A program made the translations under genes and the position numbers. A DNA stretch of 26,783 nucleotides from JBBRHF01 sp038223055. GTDB lineage: Bacteria > Actinomycetota > Actinomycetes > JACCUZ01. The notes beneath the pieces are model-generated. The model was not told the origin of the DNA and did not search any database. It saw nothing but the letters and a program-made list of their open reading frames with translations. Position 1 is the first letter of the stretch; each line of letters starts with the position of its first letter. Where the stretch lies: contig JBBRHF010000035.1 of assembly GCA_038223055.1 (NCBI GenBank), positions 1 to 26,783 on the forward strand, read 5' to 3'. Below are positions 14,278-22,946 of the stretch, one piece after another.

Positions 14278-15021
14278 TCAGCCGAGCAGGCTGACTCCTC
14301 TGGCGATGACGAGGACTGAGAGCACGATGGCCGAGACGGACTCGGTGGCCATGAGCATTTTGGCGCGGTGTGAGAGCGGCATGGTGTCGGTGGGGCTGAA
14401 GGCCGATGAGTTCGTTACGGATACGTAGAGGCAGTCGAGGAATCCCGGTGACCAGTCCGACACGGCGGAGGAGCGGGCCGCGACTTCGGTGATGGCGTCG
14501 TGGTCCTCGTCCTGGGGGAAACGGAAGTCGGCCGGTGGGAGCTGTTTGCGCGGTGTGCGGGTTCGTGTGACGGGACCGCCTCGGTCAAGCTCCCAGAACG
14601 CCAACGCGAACACGATCATGTTGGTGACCCAGACCTGGCCGGCGCCGAGGAGCAGTGCCGCACCCTGTTTGGTGTGGGCGTGGACCAGCTGGTCGACGAG
14701 CAATGCGAGCGCCACGGTGTTGGCCAGCGCGATCAGGCCCACGAGCCCGATCGAGACCCAGCGCAGCGCCTTGGTCTCCTTGGTCATGCGCTGCGGGTTG
14801 GCCAGGAGGAGGGGGATGAGCAGTGTTATCTCGAGAACTGGTAGGACGACTCGGGGTCCGATGATGAGTGGGTTCGGGAGCAGGAGGTAGAGCGCCATCG
14901 CCACCACGATTGCGCTGGCTGTTGGGATGCGGGACTCCCCGGGATTGCGCCGGGCAGCACCACCAGCGGCCGTGGATGTCGCCGTACCGCTGCTCGCCTT
15001 CTCGCTCACTGAACGAGCCAT
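14278..15021 (-). CDS. multi-pass membrane protein with ion-channel-like C-terminus
   Basis: A 247-residue integral membrane protein of unknown function. It has a polar N-terminus (about 35 residues), hydrophobic segments at about residues 35-60, 60-75, 87-110, 118-145 and 222-245, and a hydrophilic loop with GGPVTRTRTPRKQLPPADF. Near the C-terminus FLDCLYVSVTNSSAFSPTDTMPLS resembles the pore-like segment of an actinobacterial family I recall as uncharacterised; it is vaguely similar to two-helix potassium channels, but no TVGYG filter is seen. ATG 15021 lies 7 bp after the BldC-like reading frame, with a weak ribosome site, suggesting coupling. The open frame continues upstream without similarity, through the BldC-like gene in another frame. 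Confidence 0.7.
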   Translation of the reverse strand: MARSVSEKASSGTATSTAAGGAARRNPGESRIPTASAIVVAMALYLLLPNPLIIGPRVVLPVLEITLLIPLLLANPQRMTKETKALRWVSIGLVGLIALANTVALALLVDQLVHAHTKQGAALLLGAGQVWVTNMIVFALAFWELDRGGPVTRTRTPRKQLPPADFRFPQDEDHDAITEVAARSSAVSDWSPGFLDCLYVSVTNSSAFSPTDTMPLSHRAKMLMATESVSAIVLSVLVIARGVSLLG

Positions 15022-15028
15022 CGCGTGG

Positions 15029-15239
15029 TCAGTTTGCCGGGAACTGCTGCCGGCGGGGATGGCCGGCGAGCAGCTGGCGGACCTCCGTCCCGGGATAGCG
15101 GCGGTGGCCGCCGGGCGTGACGGACCGAGGTGAGCTTTCCGGCTTGGGCCCGGCGGGCCACCGTCTTGGATTCCACCCGGAACATCTCGGCTACCTCGGC
15201 GGGAGTCAGCAGCGGCTCGGGGACGGGAACGAAGGTCAT
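15029..15239 (-). pseudogene. BldC-like MerR-type HTH protein, single frameshift
   Basis: ATG 15239 follows GGAGGCGACAAC. The frame reads MTFVPVPEPLLTPAEVAEMF and then RVESKTVARRAQAGKLTSVR, a typical BldC/excisionase-like helix-turn-helix. A one-base insertion in CGTCACG then changes frame; the shifted frame completes the domain with VTPGGHRRYPGTEVRQLLAG and stops at 15029. The total of 211 bp confirms one extra base. An intact version would be a 70-residue DNA-binding protein. Either recent inactivation or a sequencing error; coding quality is otherwise preserved on both sides. Confidence 0.75.
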
Positions 15240-15534
15240 GTTGTCGCCTCCTCGGGAGAACCGGTTGGTCCGATTCCCAGTCCATCGTGCATCCTGGTGG
15301 TACCTGCCCTGAACAATCGGTTGCAACCAGATCGACGGATCGCAGCGATCGCCGTGGGGGGAAAGGGGCATCATCGTTGGCCGAAACGAAGCGTCCATCA
15401 GATTCAAGAGTGTTCATGTCGCTCAACCGGAAGGCTGGGTGGGTGTGACCGGGCGGACCCTTCCGAAACGCTGCGTGCGGCGAGGACTAGCGTCACGGAC
15501 AAACCGCGGTCGTGGCCGGTTTCTGGCCGGTGCG
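15240..15534. other. gap upstream of BldC-like gene
   Basis: A 295-bp stretch between two diverging remnants, the BldC-like gene and the MFS pseudogene. It should contain the promoter for the minus-strand pair, but I could not place a convincing -35/-10 or operator. No coding signal is seen. Confidence 0.35.
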
Positions 15535-16393
15535 ACGAGGTGGTTGTCGCGTTTGCGTTGGCCTTCGGGCTGGCCGACGCGGTCTTCGAGCCGAGCGCCT
15601 CGACGATCTCCCGCCAGCTGGTGAGCACGGCCGACCTCCCGGCGTACGCCGGGATGGCGCAGACGCTGTCCCGTCTGGGCACGATGGTCGGCGCCGCGGC
15701 CGGCGGTTTCGTGGTCGCGCGGTGAGGGATCGGGGCGAGCGCGCTGCTGGACGCGCTCACGTTCCTGGTCGTGTGTTGGTCTTCCTGGTCCGCTGGCTGC
15801 GCCCGCGATACGCGCTGCCGCGGGCGCCCACCGAATCCGTGGCCCGCGGCGCCGGCTTCGTCCACTTGCGCAGCGAACCGATGACCCGCACCCTGGTGGT
15901 CGCGCCGTCGGGACTGAACCTGTTTGGCGGCCCGGCCGGGGGCGTAGGGCTCGCGTTGCGGGCGCGGGAGGAGGGCTGGGGTGCCGGCGCGGTCGGCGTG
16001 TTCCTCGCACTGCTCGGGGCCGGGGCGGCGCTGGGGTCGGTGGCGATGGTGCACTGGTCGCCGCGGCGCGAGGCGACCGCGGCGTTCCTGTGGCTTGCGG
16101 TCCAGAGGGTTGAGATCGTGCTGCTCGGCGTGGGACCGCGGTGGCTGACCGGTGCGGCGGCGTTCACGGTAGGGGTCACCGCGGGGGTGGCGTCGGCGCT
16201 GCTCAGCGCGGTCTTCCAGGCGACCGTCGACGGGGTCTACCTCGGCCGGATGTCGGCGCTGCAGCGGCTCGGCGACGACGTGTTGATGCCGGCCGCGATG
16301 GCAGGGTTCGGCGCGCTCGCCACCGCGACCACGGTTCCCTCGTTCTGCGACGACGACACCGTTCCACACGGCCTGCATGACATGACCAGTTGA
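15535..16393 (+). pseudogene. MFS transporter, degenerate
   Basis: Two frames of one major-facilitator protein. The first (15535-15725) reads FALAFGLADAVFEPSAST and YAGMAQTLSRLGTMVGAAAG, then a TGA at 15723-15725. After another frame change near 15773 the second reads VLVFLVRWLRPRYALP, NLFGGPAGGVGLALRARE, GAGAVGVFLALLGAGAALGS and YLGRMSALQRLGDDVLMPAA, the latter typical of the last helices of the DHA3-like MFS group. The first 80-100 residues are absent. Substrate unknown. Confidence 0.75.
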
Positions 16394-16553
16394 CTGCATA
16401 GAGGGGCAACCCGGTCGGACAGACCGGCCCTTCCCGCGGCAAGCACTGATCTCGCGCACGGATAGGCCTCCTGCCCCCGGAAGTGTGCTCGCCCGGCCGC
16501 GGGGTTCCGGTCCGACGCGTCCGAGCGGACGTACCGGCACCCCGGGGTTTCGC

Positions 16554-16829
16554 GTGACGTCTCGCATCGAGGATTACGCCCTCATCGGTGACACCCACAC
16601 GGCGGCGCTGGTCGGGCGGGACGGCTCGGTCGACTGGCTCTGCCTGCCCAAGTTCGACTCCGGCGCCGTGTTCGCGGCACTGCTCGGCGACCAGTGGCAC
16701 GGGTCGTGGTCGCTGGGCCGGCCGAGCCCACGGACGCCCTTCCGCCCGCGCCGATCGTCAGGGTTCCGCAAGGTCTCGGTGCGAGTCGCGCCATCGCCGC
16801 GTCGGGCCGGAGCCCTCCGGGCCGGGTAG
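16554..16829 (+). pseudogene. GH15 glucoamylase-like N-terminal fragment
   Basis: GTG 16554 opens VTSRIEDYALIGDTHTAALV then GRDGSVDWLCLPKFDSGAVF, the trehalase-like N-terminal segment of actinobacterial GH15 enzymes (glucoamylase/trehalase). Similarity ends after LGDQWHGSW at about 16710 and the frame runs on as Arg/Pro-rich sequence to a stop. More than 500 residues including the catalytic domain are missing. The HD-GYP gene starts 56 bp later, so the deletion joined the two genes. Confidence 0.75.
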
Positions 16830-16884
16830 CGTCGTCACGCGGCCCGGATTCAAGCCGCCCGCCCAGGATGCCGATGCCATCCTG

Positions 16885-18357
16885 GTGAGAGCGCGTATCG
16901 AGCACACCCGGCCCGGGCTGGTGGTGTGGGCGGTGAGCGTTGTCGGGCTAGCCCTGCTCCTGCTGGCCACTCTGCGTGGCCCGTTGTCCGCGACTGCCTG
17001 GTCCTCCGCCCACGGGCTGTTCTGGCTGGTGACCGTCGGTGCGGGGGGTTGCTACCTCGGCGCCCTGTGGACCTTGGTCGTCGGGTGGCGCGATGGGCTC
17101 GCCGAGGTCGGCCTGCTCGGGGCCGCCCTGATGGTGCAGTCCCAGCTCGGCCTGGTGCACGGAGTGACCGCACCGGGGGTGCTGTACGGCCCGTCTGGTG
17201 CGGTCAGTACCTCGATCTTCCTCGCCCTGCCCGCGGCCCTGGTGGTGGCCTTTCCGCTGATCATCGCCGACAGTGGACTCTCCCGCTGGGTCGCTCGACG
17301 GTGGCGCGGCTGGGCGATAGCCTCTCTGGCGGTCGCCACCGGGCTCACGGTCTGGTTGCTCGCCCGCCCGACCCACGTGCCGGCGGCTCGGATGGGGGCT
17401 CCCGTCGTGGCCGCCGTCGGTGTGATCAGTTTGGCGGTGGCGCTATGGATCTCCTGGCGCCAGCTGGAGCTCTACTGGGTAGGTCGCCGCGCGGCCTCGC
17501 TCGCGGCGGCGATCGCCATCGCCTCGCTCGGACTTTCCGGGCTGGTCTGGGTCGGGCAGCGCCCGTTCACGGTCGGCTGGTGGCTGGCGCACCTGCTCGA
17601 CGTCCTCGGCGTCCTCGTCGCGAGCGTCGCCCTGGCGATCGGCTACCGGCAGGGCCGGTCGGTCAGCGACATCCTGGCGCCGGTGGTCGCCCGCGACCCG
17701 CTCGTCGCCTTGCGACTCGGCCTGTCGCCGGTCGTGCAACGGTTCGTCGCCGACCTGAACGCCAAAGATCCGCTCACCCGGGACCACGTCGTACGGGTCG
17801 CGGAGATGGCGGTGCGCGCCGGGCAGCGGGCCGGGATCGGGGCGCCGCGACTGCGCAACCTGGGGCTCGCCGCCATCCTGCACGACATCGGAAAGTTGGA
17901 CACGCCGGATGAGATCCTCACCAAGCCGGGCCGGCTCACCGACGACGAGACCACGATCATGCGAACCCATTCCCGCGCCGGGGAACAGATGCTGTCCGCG
18001 GTGCCCGGGCTGGACGAGGTCGCACGATTGGTCCGCGCCCACCACGAACGCCACGACGGTGCCGGCTACCCGGACGGCTTGGCTGGGAACCAGATTCCCC
18101 TCGAGGCGAGCATCATCGCCGTCTGTGATGCTTTCGATGCGATGGCGCACACCCGGCACTACCGGCAAGGCATGGGACCCGAGCGCGCCCTCGCGGTGCT
18201 TCGGGAGCACGCCGGCCTGCAGTGGAGCCCTGCCGCAGTTGATCTGGTCGTCGCCGAGATCGGGTCGGCAGGGAGCCCCGGCGTCCTGTGGGAGGTCGGG
18301 CTGCCGGCGGACTGGCTGGCGCATTCAGCGGTGTGTCATGCCCTGCCAACCCCGTGA
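16885..18357 (+). CDS. membrane-anchored HD-GYP domain phosphodiesterase-like protein
   Basis: A 490-residue protein. The first 270 residues hold about eight hydrophobic helices with a sensor-like membrane module. The C-terminal HD-GYP domain (about residues 285-475) has HDIGKLD (His333-Asp334), the trailing THSRAGEQML, HHERHDGAGYPDGL (GYP at 394-396) and AVCDAFDAMAHTRHYR, all matching active cyclic-di-GMP phosphodiesterases. GTG 16885 is the only in-frame start before the first helix, but its ribosome site is poor, and the gene lies next to a deletion scar, so the true start or promoter may have changed. The frame is also open further upstream without similarity. Confidence 0.82.
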   Translation: MRARIEHTRPGLVVWAVSVVGLALLLLATLRGPLSATAWSSAHGLFWLVTVGAGGCYLGALWTLVVGWRDGLAEVGLLGAALMVQSQLGLVHGVTAPGVLYGPSGAVSTSIFLALPAALVVAFPLIIADSGLSRWVARRWRGWAIASLAVATGLTVWLLARPTHVPAARMGAPVVAAVGVISLAVALWISWRQLELYWVGRRAASLAAAIAIASLGLSGLVWVGQRPFTVGWWLAHLLDVLGVLVASVALAIGYRQGRSVSDILAPVVARDPLVALRLGLSPVVQRFVADLNAKDPLTRDHVVRVAEMAVRAGQRAGIGAPRLRNLGLAAILHDIGKLDTPDEILTKPGRLTDDETTIMRTHSRAGEQMLSAVPGLDEVARLVRAHHERHDGAGYPDGLAGNQIPLEASIIAVCDAFDAMAHTRHYRQGMGPERALAVLREHAGLQWSPAAVDLVVAEIGSAGSPGVLWEVGLPADWLAHSAVCHALPTP

Positions 18358-18508
18358 CACGCCTCGGGTTCAGTGGCAACAGATTCTCCGTCAGCGGAAC
18401 TGTCAGGTTCTGACACGCCCCAACCAGGCAGTCGCCAACGGAGCCGACGGCTGGGCAAGGGCGCCCCGGGTTTCGTCGTGATGGGCGTTGATCGACCAGC
18501 CGGTTAGA
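18358..18508. other. convergent intergenic gap with palindrome
   Basis: Between the HD-GYP gene and the ATPase gene end. TGTCAG (18401-18406), GTT, CTGACA (18410-18415) is a perfect inverted repeat. It could be a weak bidirectional hairpin or a protein site. No gene is seen. Confidence 0.4.
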
Positions 18509-21500
18509 TTAGGTGGCCTTGACGGTGAATGGGACGGTGATGACGTGCCCGTTGTCCAGGCGGAACTGGGCCCACAGCCGGTAGAGGCCCGTGGTGTGAA
18601 AATGGAAGTGCGCGTCGAGCTCGGGCCCGAACCGTCGGCCCGGTAGAGCGAACACCGGCTGACCGTTCGCGTCCTTGGCCTCGGAGTGCTCGTGGGCGAA
18701 GTCGCCGCCGTCGGCGCGAAGCACGACGATGTGTCCGACCGCGGCGAGATATGGCTTGAGGTTGTCGACCGGTCGGCCGGTCTTGGCATCGGCGAAGGTG
18801 AACGACAGCGCGCTGGTGGTGTCAACGACGGCGTCCCCGTGGAGGGTGACCCGTACCCCGTCCACGACGCGTTCCCGGGGGCCGGCCTGAAGTGGTACGG
18901 CCGGCGGCTGGGTTCCGTGGATGGTGATGGTGTGCTTGTCGAGGATGTTGCTCATGCCGCCTTGCCGGGCGAACTCGGTGTGCAGTGTGTAGTTGCCGGC
19001 GGTCGGGAACACCATGTCCACGGCGAGCTGTCCGGGGCGGCCGGTGGGCTCCGGGTGGACGTGGGCGAAGATGCCCAGGTCGGATCGGGTCGCGATCAGG
19101 TGCATCCACACCTCGTGCGTACGGGTCAGGTTCGTCACGGGCTCACCGGTCTTCGCATCGCGCAAGGTGACGACGACCCGGGTCCGCTGACCCGCCTGCG
19201 CGTTCGTCGGGACGGTGTAGGTGGCCTCGATGCCGGCCTCGTGGGCGTCGACGGGTGGCACGTCGGTGGTCATCATGACGCTCATCGAGGGGCGCATCGT
19301 CATGCCGGTTCCTTGCAGCCAGGCGAGCTGGCCGTTCATCCCGTGGCTTGCCACGTCGCTGCGGCTAGCCACCGTGAACAACACGCCAAGGGTGATGGCG
19401 GCGGTGGCGATGCCGCCGAGGTAGGCGTACTGAGTGAGCCGGGTTCGCAGCGTCGGGCGCATGATCTCGTCCACGGTGGCGGGGCGCCGGAAGCTGCGCA
19501 GCCGCAGGGCGTTCGTGACGACGCTGACCGAGCTCATCGCCATCGCGGCGGAGGCGAGGACCGGGTCGAGCAGGATGCCCTTGTATCCGTAGAGCACGCC
19601 GGCGGCGACCGGGATGAGCGCGATGTTGTAGACGAACGCCCATCCGAGGCCTTGCTTGATGGTGGTGACGGTGCGACGGGAGAGGGCGATGGCGGAGACG
19701 ATGCCGCGCAGGTCACCGCCGACGAGGGTGATGTCGGAGGCGGCGATCGCGACGTCAGCACCGGTGCCGATGGCCATGCCGAGGTCGGCCTGGGCAAGGG
19801 CGGGGGCGTCGTTGATGCCGTCGCCGACCATGGCGACGACGTGGCCTTGGGTCTGGAGCTCCACGACGCGTTCGGCTTTCTGGGAGGGGAGCACCTCGGC
19901 GAGGATGTGCTCGATGCCGACCTGGCCGGCAATCGCGGCCGCGGTCGCGGCATTGTCGCCGGTGAGCATCCACACCTGCAGCCCGAGTGCCTGCAGCTGG
20001 GCGATGGCTTCGCCGGACTCCGGCTTGACCTGGTCGGCGACGAGGAATAGCCCGGCTGCGCGGCCGTCGACCGCTATATAAAGGGGGGTTCCGCCCTCGC
20101 GGGCACCTACCGCCGCAGCCACTTCCAGCGCGGTGACGTCGATGCCGTGGGTGGACATCAGCCGGGCGTTTCCGGCCAGCACCCGGTGGCCGTCGACGGA
20201 GGCGTCGATGCCGTGACCGGGCACCGCTTGGAACCCATGTGCGGCCGGCAGGTCCAGCTCGCGGTCGCGGGCGGCGGCGACGATCGCCTCGCCGAGCGGG
20301 TGCTCACTGCCAACCTCCGCTGCGGCGACCAGTCGCAGCAGCTCGTCTTCTCGCCAGCCGGCCAACAGGGTGGTCCCGGTCAGGCTGGGGCGGCCGCGGG
20401 TGATGGTGCCGGTCTTGTCCAGCACGATGGCGGTCAGGCGGCGGGCCTGCTCGAGGGCCTCACCGGACCCGATGAGGATGCCGAGTTCGGCTGCCTTGCC
20501 GGTGCCGACCATGATCGCGGTGGGAGTGGCCAGGCCGAGCGCGCAGGGGCAGGCGATGATGATCACGGCGATGGTGGTGCCGATCGCGAGCGTCCACCTG
20601 CCGTCGTCGGGGCCGAAGATCGCCCAGCCGGCGAAGGTGAGCGCGGCCAGAACGAGTACGACGGGGATGAACCAGGAGGACACCTGGTCGGCCAGGCGCT
20701 GCATCGGCGCCTTGGAGCCTTGCGCGTTCTCCACCAGCCGCACGATCTGCGCGAGCGTGGTGTCCTGGCCGACGGCGCTGGTGCGCAGGACCAGGGTCCC
20801 GGTGCGGTTCATCGTTGCGCCGATGACGATGTCGCCGGCGGTCTTGTCGACCGGCAGGCTCTCGCCGGTCAGCATGCTCTCGTCGACGGTGGAGGAGCCC
20901 TCCGTGACGACGCCGTCGACGGGGACCTTCTCTCCGGGCCGGACCCGGACCAGGTCACCGACCAGGACATCCTCGACCGGGATGTCGATCTCTGCGCCGC
21001 CGCGCAGGACGCGGGCTGTCTTGGGGGCGAGGCCGACGAGTGCCTTGATCGCCGAGGCGGTCTGCTTCTTCGCCCGGCCCTCCATCCAGCGGCCCATGGT
21101 GACCAGCGCGATGATGATGATCGAGGTCTCGAAGTAGACGTGCAGGGGAAGGCCCCACCGTTGCGCGGTCGCCGGCCAGAGCGTCGCGAACGTGCTGTAG
21201 CCGTAGGCGACGAGCGTGCCGAGGGCGACCAGGGTGTTCATGTTCGTAGCGCCATGCCGCGCGGCTGCCCACGCCTGTGCGTAGAACGCCTTGCCGGCCC
21301 AGAACTGCACCACGGTGGCGACGACGAGGATGACCGGCATCAGCCAGTCCATCGTGTCGAACGGCAGTGGGATGTACATCAGTGCCATCAATGACAGCCC
21401 GGTCGTCAGCGCGACCTGCCACTTGCGCTTGAGGCCAGCCAGCTCAGCGTCGCGGGCGCGGTCTTGCTCGTCGTGTTGGTCGGCAGCCGTCGTCGAGGTG

Positions 21501-21793
21501 CTCGCTGGCTGGGAGCCCGGCACGTGGTCGGCACGTAGCTGACCGGTGTAGCCCGCCGACGCGATCGCGGCAGTGAGCTGTTCCGGGTCGACCTTGGTCG
21601 GGTCGTACACCACCGAGGCAGCCTCGGTGGCCAGGTTCACCTCGGCCTGGGAGACGCCGTCGAGCTTGGCGAGGACCTTCTCGACGCGTCGTACGCACGA
21701 CGCGCACGTCATGCCGCCGATGTCCAGAGTGCGGGCCACCGACGGCCCATCGGTCTCGGCGGCACTGCGGGGTTCGGTCTGCGTGGTGGTCAT
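18509..21793 (-). CDS. P1B-type copper ATPase with C-terminal extracytoplasmic His-rich extension
   Basis: A 1094-residue protein, about 300 longer than usual CopA-type ATPases. Residues 20-90 are an HMA domain with metal site GMTCASC (Cys30, Cys33). The ATPase core has eight expected helices, the A-domain TGES, CPC at 415-417 (Cu(I)-type), phosphorylated Asp459 in DKTGTITRG, SEHPLGEAI and GDGINDAPAL. After the usual end (about residue 770) a further helix, YLGGIATAAITLGVLFTVA (about 790-809), would place the remainder outside the membrane. That remainder (about 810-1094) has two similar beta-rich units, each with DAKTG.PV.NL and an FAH.H motif (FAHVHP, FAHEHS), plus HFHFH. Start ATG follows AGGAGAACGCC. 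It is downstream of the frameshifted CopZ-like gene. Cu(I) efflux is the likely role; extension function is inference. Confidence 0.93.
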   Translation of the reverse strand: MTTTQTEPRSAAETDGPSVARTLDIGGMTCASCVRRVEKVLAKLDGVSQAEVNLATEAASVVYDPTKVDPEQLTAAIASAGYTGQLRADHVPGSQPASTSTTAADQHDEQDRARDAELAGLKRKWQVALTTGLSLMALMYIPLPFDTMDWLMPVILVVATVVQFWAGKAFYAQAWAAARHGATNMNTLVALGTLVAYGYSTFATLWPATAQRWGLPLHVYFETSIIIIALVTMGRWMEGRAKKQTASAIKALVGLAPKTARVLRGGAEIDIPVEDVLVGDLVRVRPGEKVPVDGVVTEGSSTVDESMLTGESLPVDKTAGDIVIGATMNRTGTLVLRTSAVGQDTTLAQIVRLVENAQGSKAPMQRLADQVSSWFIPVVLVLAALTFAGWAIFGPDDGRWTLAIGTTIAVIIIACPCALGLATPTAIMVGTGKAAELGILIGSGEALEQARRLTAIVLDKTGTITRGRPSLTGTTLLAGWREDELLRLVAAAEVGSEHPLGEAIVAAARDRELDLPAAHGFQAVPGHGIDASVDGHRVLAGNARLMSTHGIDVTALEVAAAVGAREGGTPLYIAVDGRAAGLFLVADQVKPESGEAIAQLQALGLQVWMLTGDNAATAAAIAGQVGIEHILAEVLPSQKAERVVELQTQGHVVAMVGDGINDAPALAQADLGMAIGTGADVAIAASDITLVGGDLRGIVSAIALSRRTVTTIKQGLGWAFVYNIALIPVAAGVLYGYKGILLDPVLASAAMAMSSVSVVTNALRLRSFRRPATVDEIMRPTLRTRLTQYAYLGGIATAAITLGVLFTVASRSDVASHGMNGQLAWLQGTGMTMRPSMSVMMTTDVPPVDAHEAGIEATYTVPTNAQAGQRTRVVVTLRDAKTGEPVTNLTRTHEVWMHLIATRSDLGIFAHVHPEPTGRPGQLAVDMVFPTAGNYTLHTEFARQGGMSNILDKHTITIHGTQPPAVPLQAGPRERVVDGVRVTLHGDAVVDTTSALSFTFADAKTGRPVDNLKPYLAAVGHIVVLRADGGDFAHEHSEAKDANGQPVFALPGRRFGPELDAHFHFHTTGLYRLWAQFRLDNGHVITVPFTVKAT

Positions 21794-21833
21794 GGCGTTC
21801 TCCTGAGATGTCGTGTGGTGTGGTGGAGGGCGA

Positions 21834-22068
21834 TCAGGCGACGAGGGTGTAGCCGGCGTCGTCGACGGCGGCGGCGATCTCGGTCCGGTCGATGGGCTGG
21901 GTGGAAGACACCGTGAGGGTGCCGGTCGGCAAGTCGACGGTCACGTCCTCCACGCCGGGCAGGGCGCAGATCTCAGCCGTGACGGGCGTGCCGGCAGTGG
22001 TCGCAGGTCATCCCTTCGACGCGGAATGTGGCGGTGCCGACGAAGGTGCGGGGAACGTCGTTGATCAT
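21834..22068 (-). pseudogene. CopZ-like HMA copper chaperone, single frameshift
   Basis: ATG 22068 follows AGGAGAGACCG. It reads MINDVPRTFVGTATFRVEGM then TCDHCRHA, the MTCxxC copper site of an HMA domain. One extra C in GCCCGTC then shifts the frame to an early TGA. The other frame completes the domain: VTAEICALPGVEDVTVDLPT, then EIAAAVDDAGYTLVA and TGA at 21836-21834. The 235-bp length equals 78 codons plus one base. It lies 41 bp upstream of the ATPase and would have been co-transcribed, supplying copper to its HMA domain. A homopolymer (CC to CCC) sequencing error is possible. Confidence 0.8.
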
Positions 22069-22105
22069 CGGTCTCTCCTGGGTGCGGGGTGGGGTTGGGA
22101 CGACT

Positions 22106-22563
22106 TCAGAGTGCGGCGGCGGCCCCCCGGTCGCCCCGGCCACATGGCCGGGTTTCCGGCGAGTCGAGCTGAGTTGGGGTCAGGCGGGCCACGGCGCCGA
22201 CGAACTGAACGATGCCGACGGCCAGGCGCAGGTTGAGGAACCACATCGGGATCCACGCGGCGCCCAGCAGCAGCTGCGCCAGGTTGGCCGCGGCGAGGTT
22301 CGGCGTCCGGAAGATACCCAGCCGCATCAGCGGCGCCTCGCGTGTCGCTTGCGCAGCGGCGAAGCCGCCGAACAGCAGCACGGCGCCCTGCACAGCGCGG
22401 CCGGCAAGCTCGACCGGCACGGAGCCGGCGGCCCCTGCCGCCACCGAACCGCCCAGCGGCAATGCAAGCTGGCGGCGAACACGCGATGCGCGCCGAGCAG
22501 GTCCGAGAGCCGGTTGGCGAGCAGCGGCAGCCCTGGGCGTCGGGGAATGCCTCACGGCGGTCA
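22106..22563 (-). pseudogene. DHA2-type MFS multidrug transporter, degenerate
   Basis: ATG 22563 follows GAGAGGACACACG. Recognisable parts change frame. LPLLANRLSDLLGAHRVFAA lies in one frame (the MFS motif A region). LPLGGSVAAGAAGSVPVELA and GRAVQG follow in the main frame. After an internal deletion come PLMRLGIFRTPNLAAANLAQ and LLLGAAWIPMWF, typical of the mid-region of EmrB/QacA-like transporters. The sequence is lost after AVGIVQFVGA. About 300 residues are missing. It precedes the copper chaperone remnant. Confidence 0.7.
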
Positions 22564-22946
22564 TCGTGTGTCCTCTCGTGTCAGCGGTGTGACGGCTTGC
22601 GCCCCACGTTGACCTCCCGGGGTGTCGCCACGCTGTCCACACCATCGGCGGGGGAACGCCGAGGAGGACAGCGGTCACACAGCGACCGGACAGTGAGCGG
22701 GATGACGGTGACAGAATGTCGCGGCGCAGCAGGCGCGCGGCCCGTTCCCGTCGGGAGAGGCCATGCTCTTTGCCGTCGATATGTTGTGCGTCCGGGAGTC
22801 TCTTACGTACACGGAAGGTCGGAGTCCGCCAGTTCGCCCAGGGTGGAGGACTCTGATCCCGCCGGTCACGGTCGTTTGTGGGGGCATGGCGCAGCTGAGA
22901 CGATCGGGACGCGCTGCCCGCTGCTGAGCACGTATGGTGGGTGCCG
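22564..22946. other. intergenic stretch upstream of the AfsR-like gene
   Basis: A 383-bp gap between the divergent MFS remnant and the AfsR-like regulator. A minus-strand frame contains a basic stretch (GLSRRERAARLLRRD) but no family I can name. The regulator's promoter must be here; no clear -35/-10 or operator was found. Confidence 0.4.

Noticed and set aside
13980..14294. Plus-strand 104-codon frame after the GH13 pseudogene
   Set aside because: No ribosome site, mixed composition and no recognisable motif; it overlaps the end of the opposing membrane protein gene.
18390..18425. Tn3-like transposon end (GGGG followed by TGTCAG palindrome)
   Set aside because: No matching partner repeat, transposase or resolvase is in the window, and the sequence does not clearly match a Tn3 terminal repeat I know.
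20076..20093. CTATATAAAGGGG as an AT-rich promoter
   Set aside because: It lies inside the ATPase coding sequence, encodes conserved-looking residues there, and faces no gene.
20147..21394. Plus-strand open frame of 415 codons
   Set aside because: Antisense shadow of the copper ATPase, an effect of high GC codon bias; no family features.
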